DNA of 64,000 bases, from positions 186,001 to 250,000 of the forward strand of contig CAVPOB010000016.1 of the NCBI GenBank assembly GCA_963706835.1, in the 5' to 3' direction. This DNA comes from CAVXYG01 sp963706835. GTDB lineage: Bacteria; Actinomycetota; Actinomycetes; S36-B12; GCA-2699445. Within the stretch, counting starts at the first letter, position 1. Each line of letters starts with the position of its first letter. The position numbers and the translations under genes are program-made. The notes under the pieces were generated by a model. It was not told where the DNA came from. It saw nothing but the letters and a program-made list of their open reading frames with translations, and searched no databases. Shown piece by piece: positions 1 to 10,496 of the stretch.

Positions 1-46
1 AACAGCAGATGCATCGGCCGAGTATCGCACCTGAGACGCTGGACGG

Positions 47-926
47 GTGGCCGTTGAACGGGTGACTGAGCTGGCCGATGCGCGGCTGGCCGACTACACC
101 AACCTGACCGACGTGGCGCTGCGGCGGGTGCTGGAGCCGCGGAACGGCCTGTACATGGCCGAGGGCGGACAGGTCATCAGCAGGGCGCTGGCCGTTGGTC
201 ACAGCCCCCGCTCCCTCCTTGTGGAGGACAAGCGGCTGCCCCAGGCGCTGGCCCTGCTGGCCGAGGCGGGCTGTGATGCCGCCGCACCCGACATGCCGGT
301 CTACGTCGCGCCGGAGGCACTGATCCGCTCGGTGACCGGATACCGGGTGCATCGGGGATTCCTGGCGGCAATGGGCCGCCCAGCACCCCGAACCGATGAC
401 GAGGTGCGCGCAGGCGCCTCCCGCATCCTGGTCCTGGCCGACCTGGTGGACCACACCAACGTCGGCGCGGCCTTCCGCAGTGCGGCGGCCCTCGGCTTCG
501 ACGCAGTGCTGGTGTCGCCGCAGCTGCGCCGACCCGCTCTACCGCCGCAGCGTCAAGGTCTCCATGGGGGCAGTGTTGTCGATGCCCTGGGCGGTGACGG
601 CGCCCTGGCCGCAGGCACTGGATCGCCTGCGCGAGGACGGCTATCGCGTGGCAGCGCTGACCCCGGGCGAATCCGCGGTCGACCTCGCGACGGTGGCCGC
701 CGATGCCCCACCGCGGATCGCACTGGTCGTGGGAACAGAGGGAGACGGGCTCGGACCGGACGCGATCGCCCGCGCCGACCTGGCGGTTCGCATCCCGATG
801 TTCGCCGGCATCGACTCGCTGAACGTGGCAGCCGCCACCGCGGTCGCCTGCTACGCCTTGGGCCCGGCTTCAGCCTCCGCCACTGGTGCGGCCGGCGAAT
901 CGGCGGAGCCACCGATCTTCCCCTGA
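47..926 (+). CDS. SpoU/TrmH-family RNA 2'-O-methyltransferase (frameshifted)
   Basis: Probable SAM-dependent 2'-O-ribose methyltransferase acting on rRNA or tRNA. The start is GTG. The N-terminal half (RNA-binding substrate domain, then the catalytic entry LADLVDHTNVGAAFRSA) reads in one frame to about position 525. The SPOUT knot continues in another frame with CADPLYRRSVKVSMGA, VGTEGDGLG and the family signature IPMFAGIDSLNVAAATAVA, ending at the TGA of 924-926. One single-base indel near 525-530 separates the halves. The total of about 292 residues is normal for the family. The 3' end overlaps the convergent permease gene by about 75 bp. The family is clear; the exact RNA target cannot be told. 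Confidence 0.82.
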
Positions 927-2263
927 CGGCTCCAGAGGATGAAGATGTAGAGGGGCACGCCGATCACGATGAGCATCCACAGCCAGTAGATCTCCTCGGT
1001 ACCACCGCCGAGGAAGGCCAGGATGCAGAAGAGCAGGGCCAGCCCGGCCACGATCATCTTGCGCACGATGTGCTTGATCGGCGACCTTCCCGTGGTCCAG
1101 CACGAGCCACTTGATCTGGGCGGCGGCGCTGAAGGCATAGGACACCATGGTGGCCACCGCCGACACCAGCACGAGCGTGGCGACCGCGTCGCCGAGGTTG
1201 CCGCTGGAGTTCTGCAGCCACAGCACCAGCGACGCCAGCGCCCCGGAGATCCACAGCCCGGAACCGGGCGCGTGGTTGATGTTGAGCTTGCCGAAGACCC
1301 GCGGTGCCAGGCCGTCGAACTCCGCGGCCATCGGGATCTGGCCGGACAGCAGGATCAGTCCGTTCATCGCGCCGAGGCAGGAGATGCAGGCGACCACCGC
1401 CACTGCGGTCCCGGCCCAACTGCCGAACATGTTCTCCGCTGCGACGGAGAATGCCGCATCGTTGGACTGCAACTCCTCGTTGGGCACTGCGCCGAAGACC
1501 GCGGTGGTGCTGAGCAGGTAGACCAGCGCGGCGGCGGAGGTGCCGATGAGCGTCGCGCGAGGGATCGTCTTGTCGGGCTCGTGGACGTCCCCCGCCGGAA
1601 TCGTGGCTGCTTCCACGCCGATGAAGGCGAAGACGGTGAAGGCCATGACCTGGGTCAGCACGTCGAGGTCGAACAGCACCGATCGCCGGTGGCGTTCCAC
1701 GGCCCGAGGTTGGCGGCGTCGAAGGCGATGAAGCCGAGCGTGCCGATGAGCAGCAGTGGGACGACCTTCAGGATGGTCAGCACGAACGACAGCATGCCGC
1801 CGGCCACCACGCCCTTGGTGTTGGTCATGGTGAGCAGCCCGATGATGACCACGGCGATGATCACCTGGATCCCGGTCTGGCCCTCCAGGTCCGGTATCAG
1901 CACCTTCAGGTACACCAGGAGCGACGAGGCGATGGCGCCGACACCGACCCAGGCCCCGATCCAGTAGGTCCAGGCCGACTGGAAGCCGATGAAGTCGCCG
2001 AAGCCCTGGCGCGAGAAGGCGTACGGTCCACCCACATCCGGCGTCCTGCGGGCCAGCGACGCGAAGACCAGGGCCAGCATGATCGACCCGCTCGCGGTGA
2101 GCAGGAAGCCGAGCAGGCTGATCGGGCCCCACTGCGCCAGCCAGGTCGGCTGGGTGAAGATGCCGGCGCCGATGATCGTTCCGGTGACCAGGGTCGTGGC
2201 CGGCCACAGCGTCAGCCCGCGTGCCTGAGCCTCGGTCTCCTGCGCTGGTTGCGGCGTGGTCAT
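851..2263 (-). CDS. APC-family amino acid permease (two frameshifts)
   Basis: Integral membrane amino-acid/cation transporter of the APC superfamily, about 470 residues with around 12 predicted transmembrane helices. The ATG start at 2263 gives MTTPQPAQ, and TM1 carries the typical glycine-rich stretch VTGTIIGAGIFTQP. Three frames must be joined. The N-terminal part (helices 1-5) runs to about 1680. The middle part (VMAFTVFAFIGVEAATIPAGD, then later helices) runs to about 1095. The C-terminal part (last helices plus a short Ala/Glu-rich tail) ends at 851. Each break fits a single-base indel. The gene converges on and overlaps the methyltransferase gene. The substrate cannot be predicted. Confidence 0.82.
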
Positions 2264-2328
2264 CGTAGACTCCAGCAGTAGTCGATCACGGTCCTGTGAG
2301 CACACGCTATTGCCAACGCGCGGCCGGG

Positions 2329-2905
2329 GTGGGGAAATGGAGGACCTTGGTGTCCAGTTCGACGGATCTGCCGCAGACCTCAAGCCGTTCCGGGTGGCTG
2401 ACCTCCGGTGAACTCGAAGCGGTGCGCGCTCACCTGCCGGTGGTCTATGTCGAAGTCGTGCCGGTGCGGCAGGACGGGAGCCGGTCGGGTGACTGCGGTC
2501 GGGCTGCTGCTGGCGCCGACCCCGGACGGGGCCATCGCGCGGACCTTGGTGTCCGGTCGGGTGCTGCACGGGGAGCAGGTGCGCGACGCCATCCTGCGCC
2601 ACGTCGCCAAGGACCTCGGTCGGATGGCGATGCCGCGACTGCCGGTGAATCCGGCGCCCTTCACCGTGGTCGAGTACTTCCCGGATCCGACGGTCTCCGG
2701 TTTCCACGACCCGCGGCAGCACGCCATCGCGCTGGCGTTCGTCGTTCCCGTCGATGGCGACTGCCAGCCGTCCCAGGCAGACGCTGGACCTGGCGTGGGT
2801 GGCGCCGCGGCGAGGCGGTGTCGGCGGCGGTCGCCGAGGAGATGAGCGGCGGGCCGGGATCGGCTGGTGCGCATGGCGCTGGCCCATGCCGGCGTCCTGC
2901 CCTGA
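2329..2905 (+). CDS. DUF4916 (NUDIX-like) protein, several frameshifts
   Basis: Actinobacterial DUF4916 protein of about 190 residues, a family with a NUDIX-like fold. Recognisable blocks in order are SGWLTSGELEAVRAHLPVVY, VGLLLAPTPDGAIARTLVSG, RVLHGEQVRDAILRHVAKDL, PFTVVEYFPDPTVSGFHDPR and VPVDGDCQPSQ, then AVSAAVAEEMSGG and MALAHAGVLP. These lie in different frames, so at least three single-base indels (near 2480, 2780 and 2860) interrupt the gene. Conservation on both sides of each break argues for consensus error or very recent damage. The start is uncertain: GTG 2329 and GTG 2350 are both in frame. It is divergent from the permease. The molecular function of the family is not established. 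Confidence 0.68.
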
Positions 2906-3034
2906 GCGGAGTCGGGAGCCGCGACGCGGGGCCGGTCCGGCGGGGTCGGCACGCGCGAAATGGCCGCTCGAACGGCGATTGGTGGGCTGCGCGCGCTAAG
3001 TTGGCCGCGTCGCAGTCGCGACCCAGGGGGTGTC

Positions 3035-5194
3035 ATGGCTACGCCGGTCTACCTGATGTCGTTGGAGCCCAACAGCGGCAAGTCGCTTGGTCTCGCTGGG
3101 CGTGCTCGAGGTCGCGGCGAGCCAGGTCGATCGGATCGGGTACTTCCGCCCGGTGGTCCGCGCCGGCGACGGCCGGGACTCGTTGATCGAGACCGTCCGC
3201 TCCGCCTATCAGCTGCACCAGGAGTACGACGAGTCCTACGGGGTGACCACCGATCAGACCCGTGGGCATGGGCGAGACGGTCCCGGCCAGCCTGCTGCAC
3301 CAGATTCTGTCGCGCTACGAGGCGCTGGCCGATCAGTGCGACCTCGTGGTCATCGAGGGGACCGACTACACCGGGGCATCCGCGGCCTTCGAGTTCGCGC
3401 TGAACGCGGAGATCGCCTCGCAGTTCGGGCGCCGTCACGGTGCTGCGTGGAGCGCGCCCACCAGCACACGGTGGAGCAGGTGCGCGGCGCCATCTCTGCC
3501 GCCGTCGCCAGCCTGCGCGACCGGAAGGTCTCGGTGGCCGCGGTCTTCGTCAACCGGGTCAGCGACAGATCAGCGCGAGGCGTACCAGCGACTGGCGCAA
3601 GGAGTCGACGGCTACCCGGTTCGACTCATCGCCGACGCCCCGGACCTGAGCACCGCCCACGCTGGCGGAGGTGGCCGAGGCCACCGATGCGACCCTCCTG
3701 CTCGGCACGGAGGAGGACCTGCGGCGGCCGGTGGGGGCCACCAAGATCGCCGCCATGACGCTGCCGCATTTCCTGACCCGGCTGGAGCCGGGTTCGCTCG
3801 TCATCTCCCCGGGGGATCGCGCCGATATCTTCCTGGCGTCCATGGCGACGCCGTTCGCCGCCGGGTTCCCCTCCGTGAGCGGACTGCTGCTGAGCGGCGG
3901 CTTCACACCGGACGATGTCGTGATGCGCTTCGCCGAGGCGCTGCGCGAGCAGCGCCTGCCGGTGCTGGCGACTCGGCTGGACACCTTCCAGACCGCCGCG
4001 GCCGTGGCGCGAGGTCCGGGGCCGGATCGAGCACGGGGACGAGCGGCGGATCGCGGAGGCGCTGCGACTGTTCGAAGCGGCTGTCGATGGTGACCAGTTG
4101 TGGCGGTGGCTGCACGCCGAGCGATCGGCCGTGACGACGCCGCTGATGTTCGAGCGCCGACTGGTAGCGGCGGCCAAGGCCGTCAAGCAGCGCATCGTGC
4201 TGCCGGAGGGTGAGGACGACCGGATCCTGCAGGCGGCCGACCTGCTGCTGCGGCGCGACGTCGTGAACTGGTGATCCTGGGCGACGGCCGGACATCGCCG
4301 AGCGGTGCGACGTGCTCGGCGCTGGACCTGACGGGCGCCGAGATCATCGACCCGATGCGACCAGCCCCCTGCGCGACGAGTTCGCCGACTTGCTCTACGA
4401 GCTTCGCAAGCACAAGGGCATGACGCGCGATGTCGCCTACGACCAGGTCGCCGACGTGTCCTGGTTCGGCACCATGCTGGTGCACACCGGCCGCGTTGAC
4501 GGCATGGTCAGCGGCGCCGCCCACACCACGGCCGACACCGTGCGCCCGGCACTGCAGATCATCCGCACCTCAGCCGGAGGTCTCGGTGGTGTCCTCGGTG
4601 TTCCTGATGGCGCTGCCGGACAAGGTGCTGGTCTACGGCGACTGCGCCGTGGTGCCCGACCCCGACTCCACGCAGCTGGCCGATATCGCGATCTCCGTCG
4701 GCAGCCACCGCACAGCGTTCGGCATCGATCCCTACGTCGCCCTGCTGTCCTACAGCACCGGGTCCTCCGGCAGCGGGGCCGACGTGGAGAAGGTCGCCGC
4801 GGCGACCGCGCTGGTCCGGGAGCGGCGACCGGATCTGCTGGTCGAGGGCCCGATCCAGTACGACGCTGCGGTGGTGCCGTCGGTGGCCGCGTCGAAGCTG
4901 CCCGGTTCGCCGGTGGCGGGCCGGGCCACCGTGCTGGTGTTCCCCGACCTCAACACCGGCAACAACACCTACAAGGCGGTGCAGCGCTCGGCCGGCGCAT
5001 TGGCGATCGGCCCGATCCTGCAGGGCCTGCGGCTGCCGGTCAACGACCTGTCGCGGGGCGCCACCGTCGACGACATCGTCAACACCGTGGTCATCACGGC
5101 GCTGCAGGCGGTGTCCCCAGCGGCCGCCGACCGGCGAGGAGGCATGAGGCATGGCATCGGTGCTGGTGATCAACTCAGGCTCTTCCTCGCTTGA
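3035..5194 (+). CDS. pta: Phosphate acetyltransferase, long form (many frameshifts)
   Basis: Pta interconverts acetyl-CoA and acetyl phosphate, and with the next gene links acetyl-CoA to acetate and ATP. The ATG at 3035 opens MATPVYLMSLEPNSGKS, the P-loop of the N-terminal DRTGG/BioD-like regulatory domain found in long Pta proteins. The DRTGG part (TLPHFLTRLEPGSLVISPGD) lies near 3760-3850. The catalytic PTA domain starts near 4145 (VKQRIVLPEGEDDRIL) and includes DVSWFGTMLVHTGRVDGMVS and VLVFPDLNTGNNTYKAVQRS. The expected size (about 700 residues) matches the family, but at least seven frame changes occur. The last frame runs to 5194; one further indel would end it at the TGA of 5145-5147, just before ackA. 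Confidence 0.85.
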
Positions 5195-6356
5195 AGTACG
5201 CGCTGATCGATCCTGCACGAGGCCGAACCGCTCGCCGAGCGGCCTCGTCGAGCGCATCGGGGAGCGGGATGGGCCGAATCACCCACCAGGTGGCGGGCCA
5301 GCGGGAGGTCGGTCGAGGAGCCGGTGGCGGACCACGCCGTCTGCGTTCGAGCGCGTGCAGCAGTTGCTCGCCGGCAGCGACGTCATGGCGGCGGCGGGCG
5401 CCCTGGCGGCGGTCGGCCACCGCGTGGTGCACGGCGGGCCACGCTTCTCCGCAGCCGGCGATCGTGACGACGAGGTCCTGGCCGCCATCGAGGATGTCGT
5501 GCCGCTGGCGCCCGCTGCACAACCCCGCCAACCTGCTCGGGATTCGCGCCGCCATGCTGGCCTACCCCGACGCCCCGCACGTCGCGGTGTTCGACACCGC
5601 CTTCCACCAGACGATGCCTCCGGCGGCCTACACCTACGCCATCGACCGGTCGGTCGCCGAGGCCCACCAGTTCCGCCGGCTACGGCTTCCACGGCACCAG
5701 CCACCGCTACGTGACCGCGCGCGACCGCCGACTACCTGGACATCTCGGCGGATCGACTGGATCTGGTGTCCCTGCACCTGGGCAACGGGGCCAGTGCGGC
5801 GGCGATCTCCGGCGGCCGCAGCATCGAGACCAGCATGGGCGTCGGCCCGCTGGAGGGTCTGGTGATGGGCACCCGCAGCGGCGACATCGATCCGACGATC
5901 ATCTTCACGACTGCTGGAGTCGCGGGCATGTCGGCTGGCTGAGGTCGACTGCCCTGCTCAACCGCGGGTCCGGGATGAAGGGCCTGTGCGGCGACAACGA
6001 CCTGCGCGTCGTGCAGGCAGCGCGCCGACGCCGGTGACGAGGCCGCCAACACCGCTCGACGGGTCTACGTGCACCGGATCAAGAAGTACCTGGGCGCCTA
6101 CCTGGCCGTGCTCGGTCGCGCCGACGCGGTGGTCTTCACCGCCGGGGTGGGGGAGAACGATTGGTGGATTCGTCAGCAGGTCTGCGATGGCCTGCAGATG
6201 TTCGGCATCGCCATCGACCGCACCGCCAACCATGATCTGCGCGCCCGGGGCGAGATCCGCGACATCACGGCCGCTGGGGCCCCGGTGCGCGTGCTCGTCG
6301 TCCCCACCGATGAGGAACGGGAGATCGCCCAACAGGCGGTGGACCTTGTCACCTAG
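5151..6356 (+). CDS. ackA: Acetate kinase (many frameshifts)
   Basis: ATP-dependent acetate kinase of the ASKHA fold, partner of Pta in acetate formation or uptake. The ATG at 5151 gives MASVLVINSGSSSL, the conserved first strand. Later blocks are VGHRVVHGG, NLLGIRAAMLAYPDAPHVAV, VFDTAFHQTMP, GFHGTSHRYV, LHLGNGASAAAI, MGVGPLEGLVMGTRSGDIDP, LLNRGSGMKGLCG, ADAVVFTAGVGEND and the C-terminal VVPTDEERE. The 1206 bp encode about 400 residues, the family norm, but at least six single-base indels split the frame. It lies directly after pta, as in most actinobacteria, and its TAG at 6354-6356 overlaps the start of the next gene. Confidence 0.87.
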
Positions 6357-6951
6357 CTCGGCCGATCCGGCACCGGCCGCGCCCGGACCGGCCCCGCTGT
6401 CCTCCGGGCCACTGCCACTGAGCCGAGCGGCCGCCTGGGTTTGGGCGCTGGCAATCCTGGTCACCACGCTCTTCCTGGGATTCGGCCTGACGGCGATCGC
6501 TGAGCGTGTTGCGGAGGTCATCGTGCCGCCGGGCGCGATCACCTTCGGATCTGCCGCCATCCTGCCCGCCCCGGGTTGGGCGCTCACGGAGCGCACCTCG
6601 ACCTCTGTCACGCTCGACAAGGACGGTGTGGTGGCGCGGTTCCGCTCAGTTGCGGCGCAAGGCGCCTCGGCCGCGGCCCGCACCTTGGACCTGGCCGAGG
6701 ACATGATGCAGCAATACCCCTCGCTCACCGTCGCCAGCCAGCCCTATAGTTTCGCTACACCCACCGCGGATCAGGGACAACTGATCGCGGTGGCCGGGGT
6801 GAACCGGACCTCGGTCGTCGCCTCGGTGGTCGCCGGAGACGAGGCGGTCGACGTGCGGTCGCTGGGAGAGTCGGCACTGTTCGGCGAAGCGATCGCCGAC
6901 ATCGAGGCCATGATCGAGAGCATCCGCATCCAGGAGCCCGGCAGTGGCTGA
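6346..6951 (+). CDS. Single-pass membrane protein of unknown function
   Basis: About 200 residues. A Pro/Ala-rich cytoplasmic N terminus is followed by one transmembrane helix (AAAWVWALAILVTTLFLGFG) and an exported domain with no family I recognise. TTG 6346 overlaps the ackA stop; ATG 6310 is the alternative start in the same frame. The last codons overlap the GTG of the PrsW-like gene (6944), which suggests translational coupling. The exported part reads like a small beta-rich domain ending in AIADIEAMIESIRI. Codon use is typical of the region and there are no internal breaks. Confidence 0.6.
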   Translation: MSPSSADPAPAAPGPAPLSSGPLPLSRAAAWVWALAILVTTLFLGFGLTAIAERVAEVIVPPGAITFGSAAILPAPGWALTERTSTSVTLDKDGVVARFRSVAAQGASAAARTLDLAEDMMQQYPSLTVASQPYSFATPTADQGQLIAVAGVNRTSVVASVVAGDEAVDVRSLGESALFGEAIADIEAMIESIRIQEPGSG

Positions 6952-8437
6952 TCCGAGCCCTCCGGCGCCTCCGAACCAGGCCCAGCCGGCCGCATCCCCC
7001 TACGGGCCGGCAACCGTCGATCCCGAACTGGTGCTGGCCTCGGCAGCCGTGGCCGAACCGGTTGCGATGGCGCCCGCTCCCTCGACCTACAAATGGCAGG
7101 CCCTGCGCTCGAGGTGGCTGACGACGCGATACCCGCTGGTTGCGGTGAGCCTGATCCTGCTGATCGTGTCGGTCCCGCGGGTCACGGCGTCGGTGGTGGA
7201 TGTGGTGGGGCGATCCCCGGCGGCCGGCACCGTGGCGCTCCTCGTCTGGGCCGCCTATGCGTTTCCGCTGATCTGGATCATCAACCGCTTCGATTTCTTC
7301 GAGCGGGAGCCGACCACGCTGCTTGCGATGGGACTTGCCTGGGGCGGGGTGATCGCCTCCAGCATGGCCGTGCCGGCGAATCAGGCCCTGTTCAGCATGC
7401 TCACCTCGTTCTTCGGCGAGGAGTTCTCCCAGCGCTGGGGGCCAGCGCTGGTAGCGCCGACCACCGAGGAACTGCTCAAGGGCGTCGGCATCATCGCCGT
7501 CATCCTGCTTGCCCTGCGGGGGATCCGCAGCGCCATCGACGGCTTCGTCGTGGGAGCCATGGTCGGCCTCGGCTTCCAGGTGGTCGAGAACTTCGTCTAC
7601 ACGGGCAACCTCCTGCTTGCCGCCGGCGACTCGCCCGCCTCGGTGAGCACCGTGTTCGAGGTCTTCCTGGTGCGTGGGATCGGCGCGGGGCTGTGGAGCC
7701 ATGCCGTCTACTCCGGCGTCGTCGGCCTCGGCGTGGGCTATGCGCTGACCCGGACCGACCGCACGCGCGCGCGGCGGCTCGCCGTCGCGCTGGGCATGCT
7801 CGCCGTGGCGTGGTTCATGCACTTCCTCTGGAACCTGCCGGCGCTGGTGGACGGCGCGGCTGCGCTGGCGTCGATGGGGAAGGCTGCCATCATCCTGGCG
7901 CTGCTGACGATCGTGGTCGTGCGCAACCAGCGTCGGCATTCCACCATCTACACCGCCTATCTCGCCGCATTGGAGGATCCCGATCTGGCGACGGCGGAGG
8001 AGATCGAGCACCTGCGCACGTATCGCAGCAGGGAGGCCGCCGTGCAGGAGGCCGGGGAGCGGGGCGGGGAGAAGAGCGCGGACGCGGCACGCCAACTGCA
8101 GCGTGCGCAAGCAGACCTGTCGGTGGCGCTGGCGACCGGCGACCTGGCAGGCGTCGCCGCGGGCAAGCGGCGCATCCGGCAGGTTCGCGCCCGCAGGGCC
8201 GAGGCCGAACTCCTGCCGCCGGACCTCGGCTACCGCTGGGGCGTGGCATCGATCTGGATGTCCATCGTCGGTGTCGTGATTCCGATCATCGGCCCGCTGG
8301 TTGCGGCGATCCTGGCCTGGGTCGGAACCCACGAGGCACACAGCAGGGGTGCTGGCATGGCGAGCACACTGCGGGCGGCCTGGCCGGTGGCCGGGCTCTC
8401 CCTGGTGGCCGGATTGGTCCTCCTCCTCATCATCTGA
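6944..8437 (+). CDS. PrsW-family intramembrane metalloprotease
   Basis: Multi-pass membrane protein of 497 residues with the PrsW/CAAX-protease-like core. The glutamate-glutamate motif is in APTTEELLKG (about residues 172-178). A second conserved helix carries VVENFVYTGN (about 213-222) and a third has the histidine SHAVYSG (about 251), with another His in WFMHFLWNLP. These match the EExxK, ENxxY and H ligand pattern of PrsW, which cuts membrane-anchored anti-sigma factors such as RsiW in Bacillus. The first 50 residues are Pro/Ala rich. After the core, a charged helical segment of about 80 residues (8000-8220) precedes two C-terminal helices. The start overlaps the upstream membrane-protein gene, a possible partner. 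Confidence 0.82.
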   Translation: MADPSPPAPPNQAQPAASPYGPATVDPELVLASAAVAEPVAMAPAPSTYKWQALRSRWLTTRYPLVAVSLILLIVSVPRVTASVVDVVGRSPAAGTVALLVWAAYAFPLIWIINRFDFFEREPTTLLAMGLAWGGVIASSMAVPANQALFSMLTSFFGEEFSQRWGPALVAPTTEELLKGVGIIAVILLALRGIRSAIDGFVVGAMVGLGFQVVENFVYTGNLLLAAGDSPASVSTVFEVFLVRGIGAGLWSHAVYSGVVGLGVGYALTRTDRTRARRLAVALGMLAVAWFMHFLWNLPALVDGAAALASMGKAAIILALLTIVVVRNQRRHSTIYTAYLAALEDPDLATAEEIEHLRTYRSREAAVQEAGERGGEKSADAARQLQRAQADLSVALATGDLAGVAAGKRRIRQVRARRAEAELLPPDLGYRWGVASIWMSIVGVVIPIIGPLVAAILAWVGTHEAHSRGAGMASTLRAAWPVAGLSLVAGLVLLLII

Positions 8438-8496
8438 GGCTGCGGCCAACGCGCAGGTGGGGATGCGGTCCGGGCGGGCTTTACCCTGGAAGCCTG

Positions 8497-9954
8497 ATGG
8501 ACAGCGCACCGACCACCGCCCGTACTTTCGCCATCCGCACCCTCGGCTGCCAGATGAACGTGCACGACTCCGAGCGGATGGCGGGTCTGCTCATGGCCGA
8601 TGGGATGGTCCGTGCTCAGGACCCCGCCGATGCCGACGTGGTGGTCTTCAACACCTGTGCGGTGCGGGAGAACGCCGACAACCGCCTCTACGGCAATCTG
8701 GGTCTGCTGGCGCCGAGCAAGCGTGCCAATCCCCAGTTGCAGATCGCGGTCGGCGGATGCCTGGCGCAGAAGGATCGCGCGGAGATCGTGCGGCGGGCGC
8801 CCTGGGTGGACGTGGTGTTCGGCACGCACAACATCGACGCGCTGCCCGTCCTCCTGCGGCGGGCCGCCGTCGCGCAGCGGGCGCAAGTCGAGATCGCCGA
8901 GTCGCTGGAAGTGTTCCCCTCGACGCTGCCGGCGTCGCGCGACGCCGACTACGCGGCGTGGGTCGCCGTCAGCGTCGGCTGCAACAACACCTGCACTTTC
9001 TGCATCGTGCCGGCGCTGCGGGGCCGCGAACGGGACCGCCGGGCGGGCGAGATTCTCGACGAAGTGCAGGCGCTCGCCGCGCAAGGCGTTCTGGAGGTGA
9101 CGCTGCTCGGGCAGAACGTGAACGCCTACGGGGTCGAGTTCGGCGAGCGCGGCGCCTTCGCCCGACTGCTGCGCGAAGTCGGCGCCGTGCCCGGGATTCG
9201 CCGGGTCCGATTCACCAGCCCTCATCCGCGCGACTTCACCCCGGACGTCATCGAGGCGATGGCGCAGACGCCGACGGTCATGCCCCACCTGCACATGCCG
9301 CTGCAGAGCGGCTCGGACACCGTCCTGCGCCGAATGCGGCGGTCCTATCGCAGCGGCAAGTTCATCGACATCGCAGCTCGGGTGCGCGAGGCGATGCCGG
9401 AGGCGGCCATCACCACCGACATCATCGTGGGATTCCCCGGTGAGACCGAGTCCGACTTCGCCGCGACGATGGATGTCGTGCGGGAGGTGCGCTTCGCAGG
9501 GGCGTTCACCTTCCAGTACTCCAAGCGGCCCGGGACACCGGCGGCGGAAATGCCTGACCAGGTGCCCGCGGACGTGGTGGCCGACCGGTACCGACGATTG
9601 CAGGCGCTGATCGAGGAGATCGCCTGGCAGGAAAACCAGGCGATGCAAGGGCGCCCGGTGGAAGTGCTCCTGACCGCGGGAGACGGTCGCAAGGACCACC
9701 GCACGGACCGGCACAGCGGCCGGGCCAGGGACAACCGCCTGGTGCATGTGGCGCTGCCTGCCGGCACGGTGGCGCGCCCCGGCGATCTCGTGACGGCGAT
9801 GGTGACCTACGCGGCTCCCCACCACCTGATCGCCGACGACTTCGTTGCCGTTGAGACCACTCGCCGGTCCGCCGCCGAACACAGTTGTGGACCCGCGGCA
9901 CCGGGCCCGGGTCCACAACCAGTGGTGCTGGGACTGCCAACCGTGCGAGGCTGA
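8497..9954 (+). CDS. miaB: tRNA-2-methylthio-N6-dimethylallyladenosine synthase MiaB
   Basis: Radical SAM methylthiotransferase that adds the 2-methylthio group to i6A37 of tRNAs, acting after MiaA, which is encoded about 600 bp downstream. The 485 residues are standard. The N-terminal UPF0004 domain holds the second-cluster cysteines (TLGCQMNVHDSE at C18, VFNTCAVRENA, GGCLAQKDRA). The radical SAM loop is CNNTCTFCIVP at about residues 161-171, followed by LLGQNVNAYG and LHMPLQSGSD. A TRAM domain closes the protein (VLLTAGDGRKD to VTYAAPHHL). The ATG at 8497 is the only start that places TLGCQMN near the N terminus. The frame is intact. Confidence 0.95.
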   Translation: MDSAPTTARTFAIRTLGCQMNVHDSERMAGLLMADGMVRAQDPADADVVVFNTCAVRENADNRLYGNLGLLAPSKRANPQLQIAVGGCLAQKDRAEIVRRAPWVDVVFGTHNIDALPVLLRRAAVAQRAQVEIAESLEVFPSTLPASRDADYAAWVAVSVGCNNTCTFCIVPALRGRERDRRAGEILDEVQALAAQGVLEVTLLGQNVNAYGVEFGERGAFARLLREVGAVPGIRRVRFTSPHPRDFTPDVIEAMAQTPTVMPHLHMPLQSGSDTVLRRMRRSYRSGKFIDIAARVREAMPEAAITTDIIVGFPGETESDFAATMDVVREVRFAGAFTFQYSKRPGTPAAEMPDQVPADVVADRYRRLQALIEEIAWQENQAMQGRPVEVLLTAGDGRKDHRTDRHSGRARDNRLVHVALPAGTVARPGDLVTAMVTYAAPHHLIADDFVAVETTRRSAAEHSCGPAAPGPGPQPVVLGLPTVRG

Positions 9955-9964
9955 CGAGTCCGGA

Positions 9965-10454
9965 TCAGGAGGACGACGAGCCGCCCATGGCGTCGCTGGC
10001 CTTGGCGGCCGCATCCCGAGCGGCCTGCTCCAGCCTGACCAGCCATCGCTGCGGCCTTGGCCTTTGCGGACTCGGCGCCGCCCCCGCTGCGCGCCGCGTT
10101 GAGTGCCTCGGTCGCCTTCGCGGCGGCGAGCTTGGCCGCCTCCTCCGCCTGCGTCGCGAGTTCGACGATCCTTGCCCGGGCCGCCCCTGCAGCCTCGCCG
10201 GCCGCGCCGGTGTTCAGCGCGTTGACTGCTTCGGTGGCCTTCGCGGCTGCCAGGCGAGCGGCCTCCTCGGCCTGCGTCGCCAGTTCGACCGCCTTCGCGC
10301 GAGCCGTATCCGCCACAGCGGCCGCGCCACCGCCGCCTTCGCCGGACTGTCCCAAAGCCTCGCTGGCCTTGGCCGCTGCCGCTTGGGCTCCCTGCTCGGC
10401 CTGCCCCATCAGTTCGGTGGCTTTCGCCTTGACCTGATCAAGCTTGTCGTTCAT
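9965..10454 (-). CDS. Ala-rich amphipathic repeat protein (one frameshift)
   Basis: About 162 residues from MNDKLDQVKAKATELMGQAE, almost entirely Ala, Lys, Glu and Thr with no predicted membrane segment. Two nearly identical units of about 33 residues carry VELATQAEEAARLAAAKATE and VELATQAEEAAKLAAAKATE, giving a long amphipathic or coiled-coil helix of the apolipoprotein/CsbD-like type. Near 10043 the annotated frame loses the pattern. A one-base correction restores LEQAARDAAAKASDAMGG followed by Ser residues and a TGA whose complement is at 9965-9967. It lies antisense between miaB and miaA and is therefore its own unit. Function unknown; a membrane-surface or DNA-binding structural role is only a guess. 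Confidence 0.7.
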
Positions 10455-10496
10455 GTGCTCCCTTTCGTTCGCGCCGCGTCCGAACGTGGTGCGGTT

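Noticed and set aside
3035..6356. True pseudogenisation of the pta-ackA pathway
   Set aside because: All conserved motifs persist on both sides of every break, and neighbouring genes show the same damage, so sequence error is more likely.
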